DNA of 64,000 nt from Diphasiastrum complanatum. Lineage: Eukaryota > Streptophyta > Lycopodiopsida > Lycopodiales > Lycopodiaceae. The notes under the pieces were generated by a model. That model did not search any database. It saw only the letters and a program-made list of their open reading frames with translations, and was not told the DNA's origin. Shown piece by piece: positions 46,820 through 57,624 of this stretch. Both the position numbers and the translations under genes were made by a program. How positions within the stretch are numbered: the stretch's first letter is position 1; every line of letters begins with the position of its first letter. Where the stretch lies: positions 10,996,234 to 11,060,233 of the forward strand of contig CM055113.1 of NCBI GenBank assembly GCA_029204225.1, given 5' to 3'.

Positions 46820-47887
46820 ATATTTTTTTTAGTCTTCGTGAAAAAGATCATTTGTCAGAGAGTTGTGCCAAGAAATCTCTCATCATGAGATCTGACAAAG
46901 TCTCATATGATAAATCCTTGCAAACAAATAAAGTTGGTGTCCTACAAACACTAGCACACACTCGAGAAAAAATCATCAAATATATGTAATGAGATAAACC
47001 AACTTAGGTGAACAATTTTTGTGCCAGTGCTTATCTTCATAGCATTTCTAATATCAATGAGTAGCTTGCATCTCAAGGATTCAGAAACAATACTGTCAGG
47101 AATAGGCTACTCATCACTTTGAAAACTAGGCAATGGAATTGCTTCGAGCTTGCCAAAACCTCCATCTGTATGTGGCGTATATAAAGATTCATAAAAATAG
47201 ATACCACAATCTGCAAGTTCCTTTGGACTTCTTTCTCTGTATTACAGCTTTCCAACATCAGAGTGAATCACGTCCAATATTCCTGCAAGTGATTGTGCTG
47301 GCTCCCATTCACTTATGCATAATGGATATAAATCTGAAAAAAGAAAAACAATGTTGAAAGGAATTAAATCATATGAAGAGCATCAATAAAGAAAATCTCC
47401 TATGATTGTTGTAGAATGCATATGTTTTGATATACTTACAATTATATTTTTGATGATCATGAGGATTGATATCATGTACTTTGATTTCTAAATGCATATA
47501 TACATGTTGTACTAAAACTTCTGATATCGATTGACCTCCCGGGATAGTCTTAAACTCCAAATTTTTTGCTTTCCAATAAGATTTGTATGTCATTTTTGTT
47601 CTTTTCTTTTGTCGAAAATTGCTTTTTAATAATAGATGCAGCAATACCCATGAATTCTTCATATATTTTGTTGGCTTCCGATTATCATCTTCATCTTTCT
47701 CATTGTAAAGAATCACAGACTCGACTGTAGATCTGGATCTCATTGCCATTGCTATTTTCAAAGCTTGGGCGCCAAAAATCTCTCTGATATGATACTTAAT
47801 TTCAATTTTTTGTATCACATTTAATCTAATGTGAATGCCAACATAGTCACGATTACTGTGTATACCATATTTTATGTAACTGTACAT
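46820..47887 (-). pseudogene. Histone element gene A, copy 2
   Basis: Minus-strand frame 47369-47887 repeats the gene A start (MYSYIKYGIHSNRDYVG) and the BAH-like stretch (YWKAKNLEFKTIPGG, EVLVQHVYMHLEIKV) of copy 1 with few changes. 46820-47360 matches 2200-2640 of copy 1 but the frame is less open. The 5' flank to 48190 matches copy 1 to its end. Confidence 0.5.
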
Positions 47888-48190
47888 ACCGTATTTTTAT
47901 AACTGTAACTAGTATAGTTAGTAAATTTCATTATACTAACCAGCATAGTCAAGTAAATTTAACTTGAAGTATTGACGTCGGACAGATTAGCACGTGTCCG
48001 GCAGGAAGAAGAAACCAATGGGATAAGTCCATGCTACCCGGACAAAAATTTCAATGTTTGCTATATTGTATTTTTATTTCTTAGTTAATTTGAACTATGT
48101 TACATAGATTTCAAATCTGTGCATTTTGATTGGGCCTAGTGACTGTTAAAACTAAAGAAAAAAAATAAAAGTATCTGGAACTCCTCTAAT

Positions 48191-48523
48191 GCATTGATAT
48201 TTTTGATATATTCCTGGTATCCATTGATCTTTTGTATTTTTTTCATTACAAATTATGTGTAGCCAGTAGTCCAAAATATGTGTACGAAAGTTGAGAACAG
48301 AGAGAATGAGAGGTAAACCTAAGAATGACAATCCAAAATAAGAGATAGAATGAAGAGAATGACAAGTATACCTAAGAATGACAAGAGGTTCCTAAACTAC
48401 AAGGATTAGATAACTATAGTTTATGACTATTGATGTCAAATCAACCTCAAGTGTACAAAGGACAGTACCTGTGGTCCAATCCAGCCCGACGGGATGTTTG
48501 AAAATCACGAAAATTTGGCTGGG
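48191..48523. other. Gap between element and copia 4a
   Basis: Nothing recognised. AGAATGA and CCTAAGAATGACA recur, giving an imperfect short direct repeat at about 48300-48400. Confidence 0.4.
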
Positions 48524-51512
48524 AAAGTTGAAAACAATTTTCGTCTGGTATAACTCCAAGGTTGGCACTATGCTTGTTGAAGGAACTTTTGCTCAAAGGT
48601 CTGGTGAGCATATCCGCAATGCAAGATGATGTGTCGATGTACTCCAATTTGATTTCACCTCCAATGAGCTTCTCTCTCACGAAGTGATGTGCAACTTCCA
48701 TATGTTTGCTCCTTGCATGGAATATTGGGTTGTTGGCAAGGGCTTGAGCTGAAATGTTGTCACACATGATCATAGGTATATTTTCCTCCATAATTATCTT
48801 TAGCTCCTCTAGTAACCTCTTGATCCAAAGCACTTCCTTTGTTGTTGTAGTGAGCGCCTTGTACTCAGTTTCACACGATGAGAGTGATACAGTATCTTGC
48901 TTTTTGGAAAGCCAAGATATCAAGTTTCCTCCAAGATATATGACATAAGCACTTGTAGATTTCTGATCTGCTCTATCACTTGCAAAATCCGAGTCAGAAT
49001 AACCAATAATAGAAAGATCTTCACTTTTATATAATAAACCAAAATCAAAAGTTGAAGATATATATCTAAGCACTCTCTTGGCCTTTTTCCAATGATAAAT
49101 TGAAGGATTTTGCATAGCCTGGCTCAACTTATGAACACTAAAGCTTATGTCAGGTCTAGTTATTGTGAGCCAAATTAAGGAGCCTATAAGACTTCTAAAA
49201 AGTGTGATGTCCTCGAAGGATCTTTCATCACCTTTGTTAGAGTCCTTATACTCTTACAATTCAACATATTGAACTTTTTTAACATTGAAAGAGCATACTT
49301 AGATTGACATATGAAAGCTTTATCTTTAAGAAAGTCAATCTCTAATTCTAGAATATAGTGTATTTTTCCAAGATCTTGCATCTTGAATTCTTTTCCAAGT
49401 GCAATCTTGGTTTCCTCAACTAACTTGATACAACTTTCTGTCAGAATGATATCATCAACATAAATAAGAAGGATGACAATATCTTTATCAAAAAACTTGA
49501 CATATAAGGAAGGATCATAGTTACTAAGATTAAATCCTAGTGACTCAAGAAAGGTGTTAAGTCGAGAATACCATGACCTTGGGGCTTGCTTTAATCCATA
49601 TAAACTTTTGAAGAGCAAGCAAACTTTTCTCTCATCATGGATGAACCCAACAGGTTGATCCATATAGATCTCTTATTCTAGATCTCCATTTAGAAATGCA
49701 TTAGAAACATCTAGTTAAAGAATTTGCCAATTGAAAAAACAAGCAAGAGAAATTATGATTCTAATTGACACCATCTTTGCAACTGGGGCAAAGGTCTCCT
49801 CATAATCAAGTCCATATACTTGAGCAAATCCTTTAGCACAAAGCCTAGCCTTGTACTTGTTGATTGTGCCACCCATTTGCAACCAATGGTATGCTTGTTG
49901 GATGGAAGATCCACAAGTTCCCATGTATTATTGGCCATCAAAGCATCATATTCTTCCTTCATGGCAAGGTACCATTCCTTTGAGTTGATAGCATCATATA
50001 CATCCTTCGGCTCCTCATGAGAAATAAAATAGGCACAATTAGTGGAGTTGATTTCCACTTGCTTTCTTCTATCTTCATAGGTAAGCCTTCTAGGCTCGGA
50101 TCTTTCTCTTTGAGATCTCCTTGGTGAAAAAATTCGAGGTGACTCCTCCTCAAATCTTGGCCCCATCTCTCCATGATGATCTTCAAGGGTGATGATTGGA
50201 GTATTTTTGTGAGAATCTTTGAGCTCGGCCTTCTCAAGAATGTATTTTTGATCTTCATGGAATATCACATCTCTACTCTCAATTGTAGTTGAGGTAGAGG
50301 GAACATAGATCCTATAAGCTTTCTTGTTGGATGCATTCCAACCATGATCCCATTAACAGAATTAGGATCATCTCTTTTCCTTGTTTCCAAGGGCATATTA
50401 ACAAAGCAAGTACAATCAAAAACTCTAAGGTGATCTACCTTAGGTTTTTTCTAAAACAAGACTTCAAAAGGTGATTTTCCAGCAAGAGCATTGTGAGGTA
50501 ATCTATTGCACAAATAGTTTGCACAATTTATAGCTTCACCCCAATATTCAATAGGCAAAGAAGCTGCTATTTGAATTGCTTTAGCACACTCACATAAAGA
50601 TCTCTTTTTCCTCTCAGCTACTCCATTTTGAGATGGAGAATAGGCACAAGAAAATTCTCTCTTTATTCCTTCACCTTCACAATAATCATGAAACTTGTTG
50701 GAGATATATTCACCTCCTCCATCACATCTTAAAGCTTTAACTTTGCAAGAAAACTGTTTTTCTACATAAGTTTTGAAGATAAGGAAGTGATAAAAAACCA
50801 TAGCCTTTGAAGAAAGTAGATACAACCAAGTGTATCTAGTAAAGTCATCAATAAAGGTGACAAAACATGTTGCGCCACCAATACCTTTAGAAGAGCAAAA
50901 ATGTACATCTAAATGTATGAGTTTCAATGGACAAGTAGTCTTTATAAAAGACCTCTGATATGGCTTTCTATGTGACTTTGCAATGGCACAAGCCTCACAA
51001 GGCTTGAAATCTTTAGAAAGAGATTTTGGAAGACCAATAGCCTTCTCCTTCTTAACCATAGAAGACATAGATGTAAAGTTAGGATGTCCCAACCTTCTAT
51101 GCCACAGCTCCTCCTTAGATAACAAAACAACTTCACAAAGGTTTGCATTCTCATAAGAATTCAACTTAAAAATTTCACCACATCTAGTTCCATCAGCAAG
51201 GATCTCATCTTTTCTCTTGATAAAACAAGTATTGGAGTTGAACTTTACATCACAACCATTATCAAGCAACTTTTCCACACTAATTAAGTTCTTTGTAAGT
51301 TTTGAAATGAAAAGAACATTAGAAAGTGCAAGAACTTTTGAAAAAGCAAGTTTCAATGGAATGTTGCCAATTCCTTCTATTGGACACTCATGATCATTAG
51401 CTGTGTAAATAGATCTCTTGAGTCCTTTGAAAGGTAACATTGAGTCAAATGACTCCTTTGAATATCCAAAATGACATGAGATAGCTACAAAACTTTGGTT
51501 CTTCATTATCAA
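48524..51512 (-). pseudogene. Copia 4a pre-integrase to RNase H, broken
   Basis: From high coordinate down: AISCHFGYSKESFDSM after the protease, pre-integrase ELWHRRLGHPNFTSM, integrase with LIHLDVHFCS, ALRCDGGGEY and NGVAERKK, and IEYWGEAINCANYLCNRLP. Then reverse transcriptase KGFAQVYGLDYEETFAPVAK and YVDDIIL, and RNase H with GYSDSDFASDRADQKST and SLSSCETEYKAL. A 25-bp deletion near 49240, compared with copy 4b (52712-52736), shifts the frame. Other breaks lie near 49700 and 50340. Gag and protease are missing, replaced at 51513 by the LTR of copy 4b. Confidence 0.85.
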
Positions 51513-51513
51513 T

Positions 51514-51969
51514 TGTGTGGAGAGCTACAAATATTTATGGAGATTGAGGTAGCTCGAGGTAGAACCATATCTATCCATTCCAAAATGACATCTAGAGTCT
51601 ATGTGACATTTGTCACTTGTCATGCATGAAATTCTACCAACTTTTTACAAGTGTACTAGTTCTAACTAGAAATGTCCAAATCATCATGCATGTGTCCAAT
51701 AAACTTTGTGCATGCCTTGCATGTCACTATGGATCACTTACAATTAATGCATGTGAGTTGCCACGAGTTTCTACAAGCATAATCATGCTAATTCTATGTC
51801 TACAAACTATATGCAAGTTGCATTTATCAAACTAGACAATACATAACCATGTAGCTTGAGTTCTATGTAGGCCAAACTTGGCATTTTGCATTAATGAGCT
51901 ACATACTTGCATGGTACAACATTTGTAGCAAGCCAAGAAATCAATATGGATTGTTTTTCAATTTTAACA
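51514..51969 (-). repeat. 3' LTR of copia 4b
   Basis: In sense TGTTAAAATTGAAAAAC to CTCTCCACACA, about 456 bp, with a purine tract TTTTTAGGAGGAG at 51970-51982. It abuts copia 4a inside that element's protease region, so 4b probably inserted into 4a. Confidence 0.65.
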
Positions 51970-51982
51970 CTCCTCCTAAAAA

Positions 51983-53325
51983 TGATCTATATTGATTTGG
52001 ACATGTCTTGGTATAACTCCAAGGTTGGCTCTATGCTAGTTGAAGGAACTTTTGCTCAAAGGTTTGGTGAACATATTTGCAATGCAAGATGATGTGTCGA
52101 TGTGCTCCAATTTGATTTCACCTCCAATGAGCTTCTCTCTCACGAAGTGATGTGCAACTTCCATATGTTTGCTCCTTGCATGGAATATTGGGTTGTTGGC
52201 AAGGGCTTGAGCTAAAATGTTGTCACACATGATCATAGGTATATTTTCTTCCATAATTATCTTTAGCTCCACTAGTAACCTCTTGATCCAAAGCACTTCC
52301 TTTGTTGTTGTAGTGAGCGCCTTGTACTCAGCTTCACACGATGAGAGTGATACAGTATCTTGCTTTTTGGAAAGCCAAGATATCAAGTTTCCTCCAAGAT
52401 ATATGACATAAGCACTTGTAGATTTCTGATCTGCTCTATCACTTGCAAAATCCGAGTCAGAATAACCAATAATAGAAAGATCTTCACTTTTATATAATAA
52501 ACCAAAATCAAAAGTTGAAGATATATATCTAAGCACTCTCTTGGCCTTTTTCCAATGATAAATTGAAGGATTTTGCATAGCCTGGCTCAACTTATGAACA
52601 CTAAAGCTAACGTCAGGTCTAGTTATTGTGAGCCAAATTAAGGAGCCTATAAGACTTCTAAAAAGTGTGATGTCCTCGAAGGATCTTTCATCACCTTTGT
52701 GAGAGTCCTTAACAGTTTGCTTCATAGGTGTTTCTATACTCTTACAACTCAACATATCGAACTTTTTCAACATTGAAAGAGCATACTTAGATTGACATAT
52801 GAAAGCTTTATCTTTAAGAAAGTCAATCTCTAGTCCTAGAATATAGTGTACTTTTCCAAGATCTTGCATCTTGAATTCTTTTCCAAGTGCAATTTTGGTT
52901 TCCTCAACTAACTTGATACAACATCCTGTCAGAATGATATCATCAACATAAATAAGAAGGATGACAATATCTTTATCAAAAAACTTGACATATAAGGAAG
53001 GATCATAGTTACTAAGATTAAATCCTAGTGACTCAAGAAAGATGTTAAGTCGAGAATACCATGACCTTGGGGCTTGCTTTAATCCATATAAACTTTTGAA
53101 GAGCAAGCAAACTTTTCCCTCATCATGGATGAACCCAACAGGTTGATCCATATAGATCTCTTATTCTAGATAGCCATTTAGAAATGCATTAGAAACATCT
53201 AGGTAAAGAATTTGCCAATTGAAAAAACAAGCAAGAGAAATTATGATTCTTATTGACACCATCTTTGCAACTGGGGCAAAGGTCTCCTCATAATCAAGTC
53301 CATATACTTGAGCAAATCCTTTAGT
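51983..53325 (-). pseudogene. Copia 4b reverse transcriptase and RNase H, 5' truncated
   Basis: A 371-codon frame (52036-53151) begins MDQPVGFIHDEGKVCLLFKS and contains SLYGLKQAPRSWYSRL, IYVDDIILTG, TRPDVSFSVHKLSQAMQNPS, GYSDSDFASDRADQKST and SLSSCEAEYKAL. The upstream piece 53161-53325 holds GFAQVYGLDYEETFAPVAK, separated by one TAA (53160). It matches copia 4a at nearly every base. Similarity ends at 53325, where unrelated sequence starts. Confidence 0.85.
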
Positions 53326-53749
53326 GGAGGGGTCTGACTGATCCGCTTTTTCTGGCGTGAGACTTGCTGGGCCTGTGGTTATTGGTCTTGTGATTGATGG
53401 GCCGCTCCCGTGTCTTGGGGAATGGTACTCCCCACTCCTCCCCCCCCCCAAAGAATGTGCCTTTGGTGAGGTTGGTGGCATCGGCATGATAATCAAGATA
53501 GGGGGAGTTGTTGTTTGAACTGGTGACACCATTGTGATATATGTGCCCGTGTCTACTCCCGTAGAGGCTGCTGCTCCATCACCCTCGTCAAGGATGTGTG
53601 AGGGGAATGAGTATTGCTGAGAGGCCGCATGTGAGAAGGAGCTCCCATCATCAGGGTCAGAGTCGTTGGATTCTATGTCATCGAGTGATTTCCTCTGTGC
53701 CTAGAGCTTTCTTCAGATTCATTGTTGCCATGTGTCAAGCAACTTGGTC
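53326..53749. other. Unidentified stretch left of the TCGAGAT repeats
   Basis: A C tract at 53441-53450 and an open minus-strand frame rich in Pro, Ser and Thr; no domain. Confidence 0.3.
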
Positions 53750-54800
53750 TCAGAGGTGTCAACTTGTTGAGCTGCCGATGATTCTTTTGTTGCTGGTTCG
53801 GTTGAGATGTGATTGGAAAGGTGTCGGTCGAGATGGGATGGGAAGGCGTCGTCAAGATGGAAGCTGATGGTGTCAGTCGAGATTGGACTAGAAGGCTTCG
53901 GTTGAGATGTGACTGGAAAGGTGGGGTCGAGATTGGAAGCTGATGGCATCGGCCGAGGAGACAAATGAAGGCTTTGGTCGAGATGGCATGTGAAGGCTTC
54001 AGTCAAGGAGGCAAATGAAGGTTTCGGTCGAGATGCCAAGTGAAGGCTTTGGTCGAGTAGGGAAGGGAAAATGTGTACAAAGTGGAGGTGTGGGAAAATG
54101 GTTTAACTGCAAGAGAAGAAACCGAAGGAGTGAGGTTGGAATGATAGAGCAGAAAGGTGAAGTAAAATGGCTGAAAGAACAGGATGTTTTGATGCCGGTT
54201 GAGTATGGGAATGTTGGAAAGATGGAAAGATGGAGAACTGTGGGAACGGAATGGTGTAGGTGTGGAGAGAAGTGGAAAAAAACAAGTGCTTGTGATAATG
54301 TTGATGATGATGTTCTCAATATTGTAATGGGAGTGTAATGTGTGCTCGCATGACATTACTTCTCAGGTGTGCGAAAAGTTCAAGAAGCTGGTTTGACTGC
54401 CGGCGATGTTAGGTTTGAAATAGTTGGTGATGGCGCTCTGGTTGGTGATTAAACCAGGATGGCAGAAATGATGTAGCGTGTAGCCAAGGATGGATGGATG
54501 TAATATAAGAGCACCAAAATCGAACATGGAAGTAGCAAGATCGCCAGCAGATAGTCGCAAGAAACTCCAATATTCGCACTCACTGAGGTACGAATGTTGT
54601 CGTTGTCATGGTATTTGTGGTCGTCGTCATTTTGCTTCGATCGAGATTGACGTGATGGATCTTTGAAGTACCTTTAAAAAAAAAAATCTCCGCTTGAGAT
54701 CATGATGAGTGGCTCCGGTCGAGATTTTGATGAAGGTCTTCGGTTGAGAGGAGACTGAAATTCGTCGGTCGAGATTTGACTCAAATGCTTCGGTCGAGAT
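53750..54800. repeat. Degenerate TCGAGAT tandem repeats
   Basis: GGTCGAGATN(5-10)GAAGGCTTC-like units recur at irregular steps of about 24-54 bp at 53770-54060 and again at 54640-54810. The minus strand stays open (53719-54039, 54627-54887) with repeated Ser/Pro/Ile text (SQPKPSSPISTDT, NQISTEAFESNLD). The middle (54060-54620) has no repeat and no gene. It lies just past the 3' end of the gypsy pol, so it may belong to the gypsy 3' region. Confidence 0.65.
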
Positions 54801-55188
54801 CTGATTATTGAGGAATGGATCTCTGTTATGTAAGTGGAGAACTCCATGAGGGAAACTATGACTGTGGCTCAAATTAGAAGTTCTCATAAAAAAGAAGTAT
54901 CCCAGTGACTAGAGTTATGCTATAATTGGAAATATTGAGATATCATATATATAGAAATGAGGTGGGCCTAAAATGTGACAAAGCTTGTCCTTGTGATGTA
55001 GTCTGGCATTTGTTGACCTATAACCACGCATGCTAAATGGAAATTTATAGAAAAAAAATGAAGGTGCACTAAAGTAGATAAACACATGCATGATGTTATA
55101 AAACAATAAAAGGATACAAAAAATAGACATGCAAAAAGACGATAACAAAATAGGAAAAAAATCTAAAATATATACCATGGGATTAGAG

Positions 55189-56400
55189 TTAAATGAGGTC
55201 AACAAAAAATAACTCTTCGTAATATCGCCGTAGACGACCACCATTGATGACAGTGTCTAGGAGTACTTCGTCAAGTGTTTGTAGCTGGACAACACCATTA
55301 GGAAAGATTTTATTGAGAACATAAGGACCGTCACTCCTGAATTTCAATTTTTTGGGGTGCTTCTTAGATGTATAAAGAAGCACCTGGTCACCTAAGTGTA
55401 AATCTTTGTTGCGTAAGTGACAGTCATGCCAAGACTTTTGATATCTTCTGTTATCTAGTTGTGCATGGTAGAATATGAGTCTAGTTTCGCATAACTAGAC
55501 TAACGTAAATAGTCTGGTCTTTACTTGTTGCTCAATTGTAGCTTTCTCACAAAGATCTGTTGAGAGGCTTCAATGACTCTTAGAGAGGGCACTAAGAACT
55601 CGAGAAGCATTACTACCTCTTGACCATATACGAGATGGAATGGGGTAACCCATCATGTGGCCTTCTTGGGAGTTGTGCGGTACACCCAGATAGTAGAGAA
55701 TAGTTTGGTTTCCCAATCTGATCGGCTTGTTTCTACTATCTTGGTTAAAATCTTACAAATCGTCTTGTTGGTGGACTCTGCCTGGCCATTACATCTAGGA
55801 TAGTACAGAGTACTTTTACGGTGAACAACAAGATAATGGCAGAGGAGATTATCAATCTTTTCATTTAAGAAGTGAGTGCCTCGATGACTAACAAGCTCTA
55901 TTGGGCAGCCAAAGCACGTAATAATTTTTTCATAAAGAAAACATGCTATGGTCTTCGTAGTGGCGTCCTTTGTTGCACATGCCTCAACCCATTTAGTGGC
56001 GCAATCTATTGCTATTAGGATATAACAGGCTTGAGTGTTTTTGGCTGCGGGACTGATGGGTCCAACAAAGTCGATACCCCACTTATGGAAGGCTTCACCT
56101 TCTATAATGGGTGTCAACGGTGTGAAGTCTGCTTTCATATTTTTCTTGGCTTGCTGGCAGACATCACATGTTTTAATGACAACAAATGTGTCTTTAAATA
56201 ATGATGGCCACCACAAGCCTACTTGAAGGATGATCTTAGTTGTCGCTACAGCAGAGAAGTGATCGCCGCCAATGCCCTCATGAGCCTGAGATATGATAGG
56301 CCGTATCTTAGATTCATAAGCGCATCGTCGGATAATATCATCAACACCCCTTTTGTAAAGTTGTCCTGCTATTAATTGAAAGGGCATTGCTTTAAGCAAA
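55189..56400 (-). pseudogene. Ty3/gypsy integrase and C-terminal domain
   Basis: Frame 55653-56399 holds the His/Cys zinc domain (SQAHEGIGGDHFS then CDVCQQAKKNM) and the integrase core: KWGIDFVGPISP (first Asp), VSHRGTHF where VSDRGTHF is normal, and RCNGQAESTNKT (Glu). The catalytic Asp is His (CAT). The C-terminal part 55189-55383 with KLKFRSDGPYVLNKIFPNG is the GPY/F module. The middle has stops. The element reads minus and continues at 56713. Confidence 0.85.
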
Positions 56401-56971
56401 AATTTTCTTTTTGCAACTATATTTAGGCCTACTTTGAGTCTTGGAACTGAGTGATCTCCTCAGCCCATAAAGGTGTAGCATCAATCTGAAAAGGACATGC
56501 ATCAAGAAGATCGTCGTTGACTGGTGCAATTGCCTTTTCAGCATTAGAAAGTCAGGAAAGGTCATCCACCATGAAATGTTGGGTTCTTTTCTGAATGACT
56601 ATGCGGAAATTAAATTCCTCGAGTATTAACAACCATCGAGCTAGTAAATAATGTCGGAGTTGTTGTACAACGTAAACCATTGCCAATACTTCTTGCTCGG
56701 TTGTGGTATAGTTTACTTCAACAGGCACAATTGCCTGTTCAAGAAACGTATTGGGAAATCCTTGTCATACTCCTCTGGTTGTGCTAGGAGTCCTCCTATG
56801 GCATACTTATTGGCATTGGTATGCACATGGAACTCGTTCGTGTAGTCTGGCGAACGGAGTATGGGTGTCGTGGTTAGGGCTATTTTTAACTCCTCAAAGG
56901 CTTTGATACGCTCCTCGGTCCATAAACGAGTCGTGCCTTGCCGGCATAATCGATTATAAAGATGCGATAAT
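56401..56971 (-). pseudogene. Ty3/gypsy RNase H part
   Basis: ERIKAFEELKIALTTTPIL, then DYTNEFHVHTNANKYAIGG (the first RNase H Asp is Asn here) and LLAQPEEYDKDFPI. The frame carries stops. The upstream reverse transcriptase resumes at 62838 beyond the inserted copia. Confidence 0.75.
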
Positions 56972-57624
56972 TGTGAAAAACTCAGATCCAAAAGATGCTA
57001 AAGTTTCATAAAGATCTTGGCCATGGAAGTTATGCACATCTAGATTGAAAAAATGATAGAAATTGTGATGTTAAGCATACTAAACATCAACTAAACATCA
57101 AAATCTGATCATAAGCTTCCACAAACAGAAACTTGCTGTCCCTGTCCGTACTTCAGAGCCTACAACCTGCATTTCACACGTGTGAAGCCATAGCAACAAA
57201 GAAATCACAATTCTAGTGGCTAGAATGCAAGATATGAACAAAAAAGTGAGAGAGAAGAAGATGGATCTTCAAAGAGCATAACATTCATTCAATAGAATGA
57301 AAATGAGATGTGTACATACTCGTGGAGATGGCTATTTATAGCAGCCATAGTGCCTCTTGGCCACTTGTCTTATGATAGGCTAAAATTGGGGTCCAATAGG
57401 ATTCACCCATATACCTAGAAATTTGGTCAAATAGGAATGCACCAAATTATGAGCCAATAGAAGAGCTCCACACTCGACCTCCTCTAATTAATGTGACCTC
57501 AAAAGTAGTGTACACATACTTTGGGCCTCTACATACATGTATGAACCTATCTCTAACTTTTATTTGGCCATAGGCCTACAAAATCTCAAGTTAGGAAAAT
57601 ACTACTAGTTGACAATTTTTCACA
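56972..57624 (-). repeat. 3' LTR of copia 5
   Basis: TGTGAAAA to TTTTCACA, an 8-bp inverted end. Sense TATAAATAG lies at 57333-57341. The first bases hold the stop codon of gag-pol. Confidence 0.97.

Larger units (their letters stand above)
40167..48190 (-). mobile_element. Histone element copy 2, both ends present, interrupted and rearranged
   Basis: Left end ATTAGAGGAGTTCTCAATAT plus CAAAAAGACCCTTT; right end reversed ATTAGAGGAGTTCC, which lacks about 28 bases of the usual end. Relative to copy 1 it is inverted: gene B (40668-42901), then a copia insertion, a gene C tail, and gene A (46820-47887). The region matching copy 1 positions 2650-7115, including the H3/Ulp1-like gene, is absent. 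The flanking dinucleotides differ (CC and GC), so I cannot name a target duplication. Confidence 0.75.

Noticed and set aside
40167-48190. A CC/GC or longer target duplication for copy 2
   Set aside because: The flanking bases do not match, and the right end is altered.
54003-54356. Phe/Ser-rich minus-strand ORFs
   Set aside because: Overlapping frames in all registers point to base composition, not coding.
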